From: Ignavibacteria bacterium
GTDB taxonomy: Bacteria > Bacteroidota > Ignavibacteria > Ignavibacteriales > SURF-24
Reading direction: 5' to 3'
DNA: 64,000 nt
Assembly (NCBI GenBank): GCA_025612375.1
Contig: JAAXKN010000002.1
Coordinates: 62,001 to 126,000 of the forward strand
The notes beneath the pieces were generated by a model. That model searched no databases and was not told the origin of the DNA. It saw only the letters and a list, made by a program, of their open reading frames with translations. The translations under genes and the position numbers were made by a program. Shown here in pieces: positions 18,087 to 26,638 of this stretch; positions within the stretch are counted from its first letter, which is position 1, and the number at the start of each line of letters is the position of its first letter.

Positions 18087-19433
18087 TTATTTTGCCCTTA
18101 TAATGCCTAAAAGTTCCTCCGTTTTTTCCTTCATCAGGCTTTCATCGTTCCGGCTTTCGACGTTCAGGCGCAAAATGGGTTCCGTATTGGACATTCTGAC
18201 GTTAAAGCGCCAGTCGGGGAATTCCACGCTAAGGCCGTCCAGGCGTTCTTTTTTACCGTTATACTTTGCATCCAGCTCTTTTATCTTTTCTGCGGGTTTA
18301 TCTATAGTGGTATTAATTTCACCCGAGCATGGATAGTTCTTCACCATTTCTTCAACAAGGCTTGAAAGAGGCTTGTTTTCCTCAGAAATAAGCTGCAGCA
18401 CGAGCAGGAAGGGTATCATTCCGCTGTCTGAATAGGAATTATCCCTGAAATAGTGATGAGCCGACATTTCGCCGCCATAGACTGCATTAGCCTCGCGCAT
18501 CTTTTCTTTTATATATGCGTGACCGCTCTTGGATTCAACCGGGACGCCGCCATATTTTTTTACAACTTCAACCGTGTTCCAGACAAGTCTGGGGTCGTGA
18601 ACGATTTTTTCGCCGGGGTGAGTCTTCAGTATGGATTTTGCCAGAAGGCCTACGATATAGTATCCTTCTATGAAATTCCCCTTTTCATCAAAGAAGAAGC
18701 AGCGGTCGTAGTCGCCGTCCCATGCCACGCCCAGGTCGGCCTTGTTTTTTAACACGGCGTCTATGGTAGGCTGCCTGTTTTCGGGCAATAAAGGGTTCGG
18801 AACGCCGTTCGGGAAGCTGGAATCGGGCTCGGTAAAAACCTTGATCATTTTAATCGGGAGGTCACCTTCAATAGCATCGAGCGCCAGTCCGACGCAGCCG
18901 TTACCCCCGTTAACCACTACATTAAGAGGCTTAATTTTATCTTTGCTGTAGAATCTCTTAAGATTATTGATAAAATCAGGCATTACATCCTTACGGGCAA
19001 CACTTCCCTTTTTCTGGCTTACGGGATCAAATTCGTCATTTACTATCATTCTTTCTACTTCATTGAGCCCTGAGTCGTAACCGACCGGAACAGAACCTTT
19101 TTTTACAAATTTCATTCCGTTATATTCTGGCGGGTTATGGCTTGCCGTAATCATAATTCCCCCGTCGGCATTCAGGAAAGGGGTGGCAAAATAGATCATT
19201 TCCGTGCCGCAAAGTCCTATATCTGTAACGTCGACGCCGCTGTCTGTAATACCCTTTATAAGGCTTTCCGACAGCTGAACAGATGATTTTCTGACGTCAT
19301 GGCCTACGACAATAGTTTTTGCACCGGTGAGCTTGCTGTAAGCCCTTCCGATCTTATAGGCCAGGTCCTCATTTAATTCCCCGGGCACCTTGCCGCGTAT
19401 GTCATAAGCCTTAAATCCGTTGATTTTTTCCAT
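18087..19433 (-). CDS. manB: Phosphomannomutase / phosphoglucomutase
   Basis: 448 residues, a typical length for alpha-D-phosphohexomutases. The phosphoserine loop is TASHNPPEYNG (Ser98), the metal loop is WDGDYDRCFF, the sugar-binding loop is GGEMSAHHYF and the phosphate loop is RMSNTEPILRL. It interconverts hexose 1- and 6-phosphates (mannose or glucose) in the cytoplasm for nucleotide-sugar synthesis. The loop GEMSAHH matches bifunctional PMM/PGM enzymes, but the preferred sugar cannot be fixed from sequence. A small unknown gene follows on the same strand. Confidence 0.93.
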   Translation of the reverse strand: MEKINGFKAYDIRGKVPGELNEDLAYKIGRAYSKLTGAKTIVVGHDVRKSSVQLSESLIKGITDSGVDVTDIGLCGTEMIYFATPFLNADGGIMITASHNPPEYNGMKFVKKGSVPVGYDSGLNEVERMIVNDEFDPVSQKKGSVARKDVMPDFINNLKRFYSKDKIKPLNVVVNGGNGCVGLALDAIEGDLPIKMIKVFTEPDSSFPNGVPNPLLPENRQPTIDAVLKNKADLGVAWDGDYDRCFFFDEKGNFIEGYYIVGLLAKSILKTHPGEKIVHDPRLVWNTVEVVKKYGGVPVESKSGHAYIKEKMREANAVYGGEMSAHHYFRDNSYSDSGMIPFLLVLQLISEENKPLSSLVEEMVKNYPCSGEINTTIDKPAEKIKELDAKYNGKKERLDGLSVEFPDWRFNVRMSNTEPILRLNVESRNDESLMKEKTEELLGIIRAK

Positions 19434-19501
19434 TTTCTCTCCTTCAGTGACTAGATTTCGTTATAAATAAAAATAATATTTTTTATCCAGACAAAAAACC
19501 T

Positions 19502-19565
19502 GAAGTTAAAATAAAGGCATGGGGAAATTAGTGGAAGCTAAAATAAAGGCATGGGGAAATTAGTG
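19502..19565. repeat. 32-bp tandem duplication
   Basis: Two adjacent 32-bp copies (19502-19533 and 19534-19565) differ by one base (GAAGTTAAAA vs GAAGCTAAAA). They lie in the divergent intergenic region between the phosphohexomutase (-) and the zinc-ribbon gene (+), close to where promoters would be. It looks like a recent slippage or duplication event. Confidence 0.9.
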
Positions 19566-19589
19566 GTAGACTTAATTTTTACATAGAAT

Positions 19590-19949
19590 TTGTATACTCA
19601 ACTCTTTACTTTTGATACAAAAAAAATAGTGGAGGCTGCAATCGAACCCAAGAATACGGTACAGTTACATTTTGTTAAATGCAATAATACCAGATGTAAT
19701 TCAATTTATTTAGTAGATCCCGAGAAAACTCCTGGTGATTTGGGTTATCTGTGTCCAATCTGCCGTGCAAGAGTAAAGACCTCCCATGTGGTACAATGCG
19801 CAAGCTGCCAGACTGTTATCAACTTCGTTCATGCCTCGCCTCAGGAAGAAAAAACAGTTTATTATGTGGAAAAGTGTTCCCATTGCATTGGTACAGTGGA
19901 AGACGAATGGGAGATTGAGCCTTTATATACCCCGGAATCCTATATCTGA
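19590..19949 (+). CDS. Zinc-ribbon protein of unknown function
   Basis: 119 residues, probably cytoplasmic. Four Cys pairs are visible: CNNTRC, CPIC, CASC and CSHC, enough for two zinc ribbons. The C-terminal tail is acidic (VEDEWEIEPLY). The family is not recognised; such proteins may bind nucleic acid or act as small adaptors. The start is uncertain: a TTG at 19590 gives the full length, no in-frame ATG exists before the first ribbon, and a GTG at codon 14 preserves all Cys pairs. Confidence 0.7.
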   Translation: MYTQLFTFDTKKIVEAAIEPKNTVQLHFVKCNNTRCNSIYLVDPEKTPGDLGYLCPICRARVKTSHVVQCASCQTVINFVHASPQEEKTVYYVEKCSHCIGTVEDEWEIEPLYTPESYI

Positions 19950-20035
19950 ACCAGGGAATTATAAGTAAGACATCCGGCGGGATTTTCCTTCTCAAGGGGA
20001 TTGCCTGATCCTCTTTCTCAGAGCTGCTTTTAGAG

Positions 20036-20066
20036 GGAATTAAAGGCTTTGAAGCCTTTTAGTTCC
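20036..20066. other. Hairpin downstream of the zinc-ribbon gene
   Basis: An imperfect stem of about 14 bp with core AAAGGCTT-TG-AAGCCTTT at 20042-20059, extended by GGAA/TTCC. No T-run follows. It is either a weak terminator of the zinc-ribbon transcript or part of the leader of the next gene. Confidence 0.5.
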
Positions 20067-20071
20067 TGAAT

Positions 20072-20162
20072 CCGTATTTTATTTGTAAATTAGTAATTGT
20101 AATGGTATGAGAATTATATTAATTTTCATCAGAACAGTTCATTAATTACAAATAAAATACGG
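20072..20162 (+). promoter_or_regulatory. 17-bp inverted repeat in the leader of the S46 peptidase gene
   Basis: A perfect 17-bp inverted repeat: CCGTATTTTATTTGTAA at 20072-20088 and its complement at 20146-20162, separated by 57 bases. The right arm ends 7 bases before the ATG at 20170 and includes the GG of the likely ribosome site. If both arms are transcribed, the stem would mask translation initiation. If only the right arm is transcribed, this may instead be a bipartite protein-binding site. Confidence 0.6.
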
Positions 20163-20169
20163 AATCAAT

Positions 20170-22365
20170 ATGCTAAAAAACCTACGACAAGCTTTCCTTA
20201 GCTTGAGTGTTGCATTCTCAGTCGCCTTTATGGCAGGCTGCTCAGGAAGTACAGCAACAACACAGCAGGAAACAGCCGTAACATCAAACGTTGCCGGCGG
20301 TATCAATCTCGATACTGTTAAGGCACAGAGGTTTGATACCGGCAAAATGTGGACATTTGACAACCCTCCTGTTAAATACTTCCAGGAAGCTTACGGCTTT
20401 ACTGCAACGCCTGAATGGCTTGAAAAGGCCAGAAAATCAGCGTTGAGATTTGCCAGCTACTGCTCGGCTTCCTTTGTCTCGGCCGACGGCCTGGTTATGA
20501 CAAACCACCACTGCGGCCGTGAAAGCGTTACACAGGTTAACAAGGAAGGTGAAGACCTTCATAAAACAGGCTTCTATGCACAGACACTGCAGGATGAAAG
20601 ACCCGTCCCGGGCCTTTATGTGGACCAGCTCGTCCTGATGAAGGACGTTACAAAAGAGGTGCAGGATGCCATAAATGCAGCAACAACAGACGCAGAAAAA
20701 GTCCAGGCCAGGAAGGACAAAATCAGTGAAATTGAGGCCCGCACAAGAAAAGAGACAGGCCTTGAGGCTTCAGTTGTAACATTATACAGCGGCGGAGAAT
20801 ATTCTCTCTATGGATACAAGAGATATAACGACGTGCGTCTTGTATTTGCCCCTGAAAACCAGATAGGATTCTTTGGCGGCGATTACGATAACTTTACATA
20901 TCCCCGCTACAACCTCGACTGTACATTCTTCCGCGTTTATGATGAGACGGGAAAACCGTTAAAAACAGACAACTATTTCAAATGGAGCCCGCAGGGCGCA
21001 AGTGAAGGCGAGGCCATTTTTGTTATTGGCAACCCGGGAAGAACCAACCGCCTTAACACAATGGCACAGCTGGAATATTTCCGTGATGTACAGTACCCTG
21101 TAACACTCAACATGCTTAACGATTTAATTGACGTTTATTCACAGACACTGAAAGAGCATCCAGACCAGTCATTAAAGTATGAAGATATGCTCTTCGGCCT
21201 TGCAAACTCACAGAAGGTTTATGTGGGAATGATCAAAGGATTAAACGATCCGGTGCTCATGGCAAGAAAAAGAGATTTTGAAAAGAAGTTCAAGGCTGCA
21301 GTCGACTCAAAGCCCGAACTGAAGTCAAAATACGGAAATATCTGGGATAATATTGCACAGACAAGAAGTGAAATGAGGCAGTACTCAAAAGATCTTTCTG
21401 CATATTCAGTAAACCCGAGATTTTCTGCTTCTTATTTTTCAATTGCAAGGGACATCATTCAGTACGCAAACCAGATGCAGCTGCCGGAAAATGAAAGAAG
21501 CAAAAAGTTTAAGGGCGATGAGCTTGATTCCACAAAGGCAAAGATATTCCCGGATGATATGGATAAGGACTTCGATTACAAACTCGTACAGGTTTTCGCT
21601 AAAAACCTCATTAACACGCTTGGCGAAGGCAACGAGCTTGTACAGAAGCTTTTTGACGCTAAAAAGGGAAAGGACGCTGCCGACTATATGCTGAGCCACT
21701 CACAGCTTACTTCAAAAGAGTCTGTTATGGCCCTGCTTAACAAGTCACCCAAGGACATACTATCTTCAGATGATCCTTTTATCTATTTCCTGCAGAATAC
21801 ATCCGGCAAACTGGATGCCATCAGGCAGAAAGCCAGGGACATTCAGGACAAGGAAGCTGTTAACAATCAGCTCTTAGGGCAGGCTCTTTTTGCAGTTTAC
21901 GGCACCTCAATTCCGCCTGATGCAACATTTACGCTCAGAATTGCTGACGGTGTTGTAAAGGGTTACGATTATAACGGAACCAAGGCTCCGGCAAAGACTA
22001 CCTATTACGGATTATATGACAGGTACTATTCTTTCAACAAGCAGTATCCCTGGGATCTGCCTGAAAGGTGGAAGACTATTCCTCCGGAATTCAATCTTGA
22101 AACCCCGATGAACTTTATCTCTACAAACGACATTATCGGCGGCAACTCGGGAAGCCCGGTTATCAACAAAAACCTTGAAATTGTTGGTCTTGCTTTTGAC
22201 GGCAACATCGAAAGCCTCCCCGGCGACTTCATCTTTACAACAGAATCTAACCGCTGCCTGAGCGTTGATTCTGAAGGTATGGTTGAGGCAATCAAGGATA
22301 TGTACAAGGCTACAAGACTCGGTGAAGAGTTAAGAGCCGGAAAAATGGCTGAAGCCACAAAGTAA
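20170..22365 (+). CDS. S46 dipeptidyl-peptidase (DPP7/DPP11 family), lipoprotein
   Basis: 731 residues, the usual length for S46. The signal ends in a lipobox (FMAGC, Cys about residue 24), so it is probably a periplasm-facing lipoprotein. The catalytic His region is VMTNHHCGRES (His113/114) and the serine region is IGGNSGSPV (Ser660). Gly678 in AFDGN falls where I believe DPP11-type enzymes carry the Arg that selects acidic residues, which would favour DPP7-like cleavage after hydrophobic residues; this is tentative. The family releases dipeptides from exported peptides for uptake. It is monocistronic, with an unusual inverted repeat in the leader and a terminator behind. Confidence 0.92.
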   Translation: MLKNLRQAFLSLSVAFSVAFMAGCSGSTATTQQETAVTSNVAGGINLDTVKAQRFDTGKMWTFDNPPVKYFQEAYGFTATPEWLEKARKSALRFASYCSASFVSADGLVMTNHHCGRESVTQVNKEGEDLHKTGFYAQTLQDERPVPGLYVDQLVLMKDVTKEVQDAINAATTDAEKVQARKDKISEIEARTRKETGLEASVVTLYSGGEYSLYGYKRYNDVRLVFAPENQIGFFGGDYDNFTYPRYNLDCTFFRVYDETGKPLKTDNYFKWSPQGASEGEAIFVIGNPGRTNRLNTMAQLEYFRDVQYPVTLNMLNDLIDVYSQTLKEHPDQSLKYEDMLFGLANSQKVYVGMIKGLNDPVLMARKRDFEKKFKAAVDSKPELKSKYGNIWDNIAQTRSEMRQYSKDLSAYSVNPRFSASYFSIARDIIQYANQMQLPENERSKKFKGDELDSTKAKIFPDDMDKDFDYKLVQVFAKNLINTLGEGNELVQKLFDAKKGKDAADYMLSHSQLTSKESVMALLNKSPKDILSSDDPFIYFLQNTSGKLDAIRQKARDIQDKEAVNNQLLGQALFAVYGTSIPPDATFTLRIADGVVKGYDYNGTKAPAKTTYYGLYDRYYSFNKQYPWDLPERWKTIPPEFNLETPMNFISTNDIIGGNSGSPVINKNLEIVGLAFDGNIESLPGDFIFTTESNRCLSVDSEGMVEAIKDMYKATRLGEELRAGKMAEATK

Positions 22366-22368
22366 GTT

Positions 22369-22405
22369 AAAAAAGCCGCCCCCAAAAAGGCGGCTTTCTT
22401 TTTTT
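22369..22405. terminator. Rho-independent terminator (bidirectional)
   Basis: Stem AAGCCGCC / GGCGGCTT with loop CCCAAAAA, followed by a T-rich run (TCTTTTTTT) on + and preceded by an A-run that reads as T's on -. It ends the S46 peptidase gene and overlaps the stop of the convergent - strand gene. Confidence 0.9.
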
Positions 22406-22955
22406 AGTCACTTCCCAGAAAATAATACTGTGCCTGAAGGTAGATAGAGAAATAAGAAGCCAGCGTGTTTGTAAATGTCATCCCGTACTCTGTACCCAGT
22501 CCAAAAGCCATCCCTTTGGGGCTAGTCCTGAAATCCAGCCCTGCCATAAAAGAAAAACATAAGCCAAGGTCGATTGAATTAACGTCGCTGAAGGTCCTGT
22601 CGTTAAGGAGCAAAGGTCCGATAGACTCTTCTGTATAGAAGAAGTTCTGGAATGTCTGGCTAGTTACGGCTTTTAAGGAAATGCCCTTTACGAAGGGGAA
22701 ATACCTATCATAGACGCCCTGGGGCAGGAGGGCCTCAATTTTGCGTCCGTAAAGGAGTGAGAGCCTCAGGGATGAGTTTCCCATGAAGGCGGGGGAGGCA
22801 TCAAGAAATATACTGGTATTAAAGCTGGTCTGTGAGGGGGAATTCCCCTTTATTGAGCCTATGCCGAAATTTCCTCCCACGCTCATGGAGTTTATCTGGG
22901 GCAGAAGCTCCGTGCTGGAAAGAAGCAAGAACAGAAAGGTTAAGATCCGGCCCAT
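22404..22955 (-). CDS. Probable outer-membrane beta-barrel protein
   Basis: 183 residues with a signal peptide (ILTFLFLLLSSTELLPQ). The mature part alternates hydrophobic and polar residues and is rich in Gly and aromatics (MSVGGNFGIGSIKG, SLRLSLLYGRKIE), ending in YLQAQYYFLGSD, a pattern typical of small 8-10-strand barrels. No specific family is recognised. It is followed at the 5' side by pspC on the same strand 66 bases upstream, so they may be co-transcribed. Confidence 0.7.
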   Translation of the reverse strand: MGRILTFLFLLLSSTELLPQINSMSVGGNFGIGSIKGNSPSQTSFNTSIFLDASPAFMGNSSLRLSLLYGRKIEALLPQGVYDRYFPFVKGISLKAVTSQTFQNFFYTEESIGPLLLNDRTFSDVNSIDLGLCFSFMAGLDFRTSPKGMAFGLGTEYGMTFTNTLASYFSIYLQAQYYFLGSD

Positions 22956-23021
22956 ATTGTTTTCTGCTTTCGGTTATTTTTTGAGGGATTTCTCCCCGAT
23001 TATACACAGGACAAACCTGCC

Positions 23022-23204
23022 TTAATCCGCCGGGGGCATTACAATCCAGAGGATTATATAAACCAGTATTCCTGGAAATGCTGCGCTGAGCACTGAAATG
23101 AGCACATAGGCGATTCTGACGATGGTGGGATCCCAGCCCAGCCATTCTGCTATGCCGCCGCAGACGCCTGCAATAATTTTGTTTCTGGATCTTCTTAAAG
23201 GCAT
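23022..23204 (-). CDS. pspC: PspC-domain small membrane protein
   Basis: 60 residues covering a single PspC domain: RSRNKIIAGVCGGIAEWLGWD followed by one hydrophobic helix and the typical ending ILWIVMPPAD. PspC proteins are inner-membrane components linked to envelope stress (phage shock) responses; stand-alone short forms are common in Bacteroidota. No pspA or pspB homologue is nearby, so the partner is unknown. A strong hairpin lies just upstream of the start. Confidence 0.9.
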   Translation of the reverse strand: MPLRRSRNKIIAGVCGGIAEWLGWDPTIVRIAYVLISVLSAAFPGILVYIILWIVMPPAD

Positions 23205-23229
23205 TTTGTCCCCGATTTATATACTTCTT

Positions 23230-23252
23230 TGGCCGCCTTACAAAGGCGGCCA
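23230..23252 (-). other. Hairpin between cupin and pspC genes
   Basis: A perfect 9-bp stem, TGGCCGCCT / AGGCGGCCA, with loop TACAA. No T-run follows on either strand, so it is not a textbook terminator. It lies 61 bases downstream of the cupin stop and 25 bases upstream of the pspC start and may affect read-through or mRNA ends. Confidence 0.55.
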
Positions 23253-23313
23253 TAAAAAACATTGCAAAATATATCGTAAAGCAGACTGAAAAGGCCGCTC
23301 ACTGAAAATATGT

Positions 23314-23640
23314 TTAATCCATATAATGCAGTGCAAGCCAGACTGTTTTCTGTTTACGGTCAGTCCATTCTATACGATGCTTTGTATTGGCTGGAATCAA
23401 AAGATAGTCACCGGGATAGAGAACTTTTTCATCGCTTTCCCCTTCAAATAACAGGCCTGCCGAACCTCCCAAAAGTATAACCCATTCGTTTGTCTCCTGT
23501 TCATACCATTCCCCCTCGGGAGAAGCCTGTCCGCACGATACAATTCTTTCTAAAGTCAGATTATGATTATGAACTAATATATCAAAAATTTCTTTCTGGA
23601 AATTATCGGGTATTTCCGAAAAGAGATTATTTACTTCCAT
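23314..23640 (-). CDS. Small cupin-domain protein
   Basis: 108 residues forming one cupin barrel. Motif 1 reads SPEGEWYEQETNEWVILLGG and motif 2 PGDYLLIPANTKHRI. Motif 1 lacks the usual HxH and keeps Glu residues plus one His in motif 2, so metal binding may be altered. Proteins like this are often annotated as cupin or sugar-isomerase-like of unknown substrate. It is probably cytoplasmic, with no signal peptide. It lies upstream of pspC on the same strand with 109 bases between. Confidence 0.85.
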   Translation of the reverse strand: MEVNNLFSEIPDNFQKEIFDILVHNHNLTLERIVSCGQASPEGEWYEQETNEWVILLGGSAGLLFEGESDEKVLYPGDYLLIPANTKHRIEWTDRKQKTVWLALHYMD

Positions 23641-23768
23641 TGCCTGTTTTTACTCCAATTAAAAAATTTCATAAGGAAATATAAACTATTTAAGGCAATT
23701 TTGCTTGTTTTTGTCCCTTAAATGCCATCTTCTTACAAAGATGGATTATTATTTATCCAAAAAACAGG

Positions 23769-23797
23769 GAGGCATGGCGCCATTGGCGCCATGCCTC
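23769..23797 (-). terminator. Terminator of the ybaK-type gene
   Basis: A perfect 13-bp stem, GAGGCATGGCGCC / GGCGCCATGCCTC, with loop ATT. On the - strand it is followed by CCTGTTTTTTGG. It starts 9 bases after the stop of the gene at 23806-24270. Confidence 0.88.
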
Positions 23798-23805
23798 AGA
23801 GAAAC

Positions 23806-24270
23806 TTAAGCCAGTGAGAATTTTACAACTTTCGGCTTAACAAGCCTTTCGAAGTCCTCATACGACAATTTAATGAGTTCGGAATGTGTACCCGCATTAA
23901 AGGCAATTTCCTTGTCCCTGGTCAAAGGTTCGGCAACAAAGACCTGCATATTGTACAGGTTACCAAAAGGCGGCATGGCTCCGATTTCGCAGTCGGGGAA
24001 CTGGTTTTTGAATTCTTTTTCACTGGCCAGCTCAACGTTCTCATTTCCGGTGACTTCCCTCAGCAAATCCAGATCCACCAGGTTTTTAGCCGGCAGAACG
24101 GCCATTGCCATATCATTGCCGATTTTAACTATTACTGTCTTGGCCAGGTCTTTGCCTCTGATATGGGCGGTATGAGCTACCTCCTGGGCCGTAAAGGCGG
24201 GTGAATGTTTGATGCTTATGTATTTAATGTTGTTAGCATCCAGGAACTGTTTTAATTTTCTGGCAGGCAT
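23806..24270 (-). CDS. YbaK/ProX-type aminoacyl-tRNA deacylase
   Basis: 154 residues of the YbaK/aminoacyl-tRNA editing fold. Seen are FTAQEVAHTAHIRGKDLAKTVIVK (the Lys in AKTVIVK is the family catalytic-type lysine), MAVLPAKNLVDLDLL, IGAMPPFGNL and FNAGTHSELIKLSYEDF. Free-standing members hydrolyse mischarged tRNA (Cys or Ala on tRNA-Pro and similar); which error is corrected is unclear. A monocistronic gene with its own terminator. Confidence 0.9.
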   Translation of the reverse strand: MPARKLKQFLDANNIKYISIKHSPAFTAQEVAHTAHIRGKDLAKTVIVKIGNDMAMAVLPAKNLVDLDLLREVTGNENVELASEKEFKNQFPDCEIGAMPPFGNLYNMQVFVAEPLTRDKEIAFNAGTHSELIKLSYEDFERLVKPKVVKFSLA

Positions 24271-24473
24271 AGTATCCTCCTTTAATTAAGTTATTAATCC
24301 GGAATGCGTTTTAATGTACCTAAAGGAAATATAATAAACAATTCCACAATAATAGTATATCTAAATTTGTCCTTGATGATAAAATGTGACCTGTGAAATT
24401 TTATTTTTTCAGGTTTTTATGTAATTTAGCAGATATGCAGAAATATAACTACTAACAATAAGAGGAGTCGAAC

Positions 24474-24704
24474 ATGAAAATTAAAATATTTGCCATGATC
24501 ATTGCTGCTGCTTTCTTAATGACAGGTGTTAGTTCTTCTTTTGCGCAGGAAAAGGTTGCACCAAAGACCAAGACCGAGCAGAAGGTTGTAAAAGTTACAA
24601 AGAAAGAAACCGTAAAGGTTAAGAAGACAAAGACAAAGGTTAAAGAGCACAAGTGCACAGATAAGGAAAAAGAAAGCTGCACAAAGGCATGCGAACAGGA
24701 ATAA
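24474..24704 (+). CDS. Small Lys-rich secreted protein
   Basis: 76 residues. A clear signal peptide (IFAMIIAAAFLMTGVSSSFAQ) precedes a short, very basic mature region with alternating Lys, Val and Thr (VKVTKKETVKVKKTKTKVK) and a C-terminal three-Cys tail (KCTDKEKESCTKACEQE). The ribosome site AGAGGAG lies 6 bases before ATG, and a strong terminator follows, so it is a real gene. The function is unknown; an envelope-associated or metal/polyanion-binding peptide is possible. Confidence 0.8.
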   Translation: MKIKIFAMIIAAAFLMTGVSSSFAQEKVAPKTKTEQKVVKVTKKETVKVKKTKTKVKEHKCTDKEKESCTKACEQE

Positions 24705-24730
24705 ACTGTTCTCAATGATCTGAATATATT

Positions 24731-24761
24731 AAAGGAGAGCCGTATGGCTCTCCTTTTTTTT
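24731..24761 (+). terminator. Rho-independent terminator
   Basis: Stem AAAGGAGAGCC / GGCTCTCCTTT with loop GTAT, ending in a run of eight T. It ends the small secreted-protein gene. Confidence 0.93.
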
Positions 24762-24830
24762 GCCCCGGAAGACTGAATTAACTTCTAAAACCCCATTTAA
24801 CTATTTTCTAAGAGAGAGAGAAGGATGGAT

Positions 24831-26612
24831 ATGAAAAAAGTACTATTCCTGGTTCTTTTATCGGGCTTATGTTCTGCACAATACAATGTACGTTCCCCTT
24901 ACCTGCTTCAGCCGGAAAAAGCTATAGGCTACGTGGACAGCTGCGCCAGGTTCTGGAATAAGGCATATGACAATTCTCTTGGAGGGTTTTATACAAACGT
25001 CGACAAGTACGGCAATGTTACAGGTACAAACAAAAATACTCTCTCGCAGTCGCGCGATACCTACGGCTATGTGAGAGCCTTTATGCTTACGGGTAATGAG
25101 GCTTACCTCGGCTATGCGCGTGGTGCCCTCAACTTTATGTACAGTCACGCGTGGGATAAATCCTACGGCGGTTGGTTTACAAACCTGGACAAAAACGGAA
25201 ACCCCGTAAACTCAAAAGAAACTAAAGACGCCTTTAACCAGCATTATGCCCTTCTTGGAATTACAGCTTATTTCGAGGCTACGGGCGACACAATGGACTG
25301 GAGCCGGCTGATGAAAGGCTACGTAAACAATGAACAGAAGCTCTGGGACAGAAGACCGGGTTACGAGGGCTATTATGACAACGCGAGCTATAACTGGACA
25401 TCAAAAAGCGGGAAGAGCTTTAATGCGACCGTAGACGCCATAACGACACATACCTTATACCTTTATCTTCTAACAGGTGACGCGCAGTATAAAGATAAAC
25501 TCCTTAAGATAACAGATAACATGACAGAGCATCTTGCAGGAAGCATGGACAGCCAGAAGATAGGTTTTGTGGAGGAGTTTGACAGCGACTGGAATCCGGA
25601 CAATAATGAAACGATGACCATAATGGGGCACGTTCTTAAAACCGCCTGGTGCCTGGGAAGAGTTTACCAGATAAGTCCCGACACCATGTTTATTACAACC
25701 GCTAAAAAGCTAATAAAAAGCGTACTGGATAAAGGCTACGACCACCAGTATGGCGGGCCCTACAAGGACTTTGACCGCACCACAGGCCAGATGCTGATGT
25801 GGGGAGTAAGTGACACGGCAAAGGCCTGGTGGCAGATGGAACAGGCTGTAACGGCAGGCCTTGAACTCTACGACATTACAAAAAGTGATGAGTACCTTAA
25901 AATGGCTGACGAATCGCTGGACTTTTTCATGAAGTACTTTGTTGACCATGAGAACGGCGAAGTGTATTCGGACAGGACGCGAGACGGACGAAAAGTGCCG
26001 CAGTGGGGAGAAGAGAAGGGTAATAGCGGCAAGGCCGCCTATCATTCAACCGAACTGGGCTACTACACTTATCTTTATGGGAATCTTTTTTACAAAAAGG
26101 CACCCGTAAGCCTCTACTACTACTTTAAGGCAGATTCCGCGGATAGAAGCGTTTTTCTATATCCTCTTGCAATTAAGGACAACAGGCTTAAAATAAAAGA
26201 TGTAACGCTTAATGGCGAAGCGTTTAATAGTTTTAATTCCTCAACAAGAACCATCAGAATACCCGCGGGGAAAGGGGGCAAGTTCAGGGTTACATTTGAA
26301 TTAAATGACGTTACTTCTGCAGCATCAAACAATGGGCAGAAGCCTGAAAATTTCAGCCTCGGGCAGAATTATCCTAATCCCTTCAACCCGATAACGAGGA
26401 TCAGGTATTCGGTAGGTGAAGCAGGATCGCATGTTTTACTTAAGGTATACGACGTGCTTGGAAGTGTTGCGGCAACACTGGTAGATGAGGTTAAGGATAA
26501 AGGATCATATGAGGTGGCGTTTGATGCGTCCAGGCTTTCAAGCGGGATTTATTTTTACAGGCTGCAGTCGGGAAAGAATGTAATCAGCAGGAAGATGACA
26601 TTGTTGAAGTAG
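24831..26612 (+). CDS. Secreted AGE-family (N-acylglucosamine 2-epimerase-like) protein with T9SS domain
   Basis: About 593 residues. A signal peptide (KKVLFLVLLSGLCSAQ) is followed by an (alpha/alpha)6 barrel of the AGE superfamily: WNKAYDNSLGGFYTNVDKYG, SRDTYGYVRAFMLTG, the His motif DAFNQHYALLGI, NNETMTIMGHVLKTAW and HSTELGYYTYLYG. The last ~80 residues are a T9SS sorting domain (LGQNYPNPFNPITRI). AGE relatives isomerise or epimerise sugars (GlcNAc, mannose, cellobiose) and are usually cytoplasmic, so surface export is unusual. ATG at 24825 is also possible, but the AGAAGG ribosome site is better spaced for 24831. Confidence 0.88.
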   Translation: MKKVLFLVLLSGLCSAQYNVRSPYLLQPEKAIGYVDSCARFWNKAYDNSLGGFYTNVDKYGNVTGTNKNTLSQSRDTYGYVRAFMLTGNEAYLGYARGALNFMYSHAWDKSYGGWFTNLDKNGNPVNSKETKDAFNQHYALLGITAYFEATGDTMDWSRLMKGYVNNEQKLWDRRPGYEGYYDNASYNWTSKSGKSFNATVDAITTHTLYLYLLTGDAQYKDKLLKITDNMTEHLAGSMDSQKIGFVEEFDSDWNPDNNETMTIMGHVLKTAWCLGRVYQISPDTMFITTAKKLIKSVLDKGYDHQYGGPYKDFDRTTGQMLMWGVSDTAKAWWQMEQAVTAGLELYDITKSDEYLKMADESLDFFMKYFVDHENGEVYSDRTRDGRKVPQWGEEKGNSGKAAYHSTELGYYTYLYGNLFYKKAPVSLYYYFKADSADRSVFLYPLAIKDNRLKIKDVTLNGEAFNSFNSSTRTIRIPAGKGGKFRVTFELNDVTSAASNNGQKPENFSLGQNYPNPFNPITRIRYSVGEAGSHVLLKVYDVLGSVAATLVDEVKDKGSYEVAFDASRLSSGIYFYRLQSGKNVISRKMTLLK

Positions 26613-26638
26613 GGATTTTTTTAACGTTTCACGCGCAG

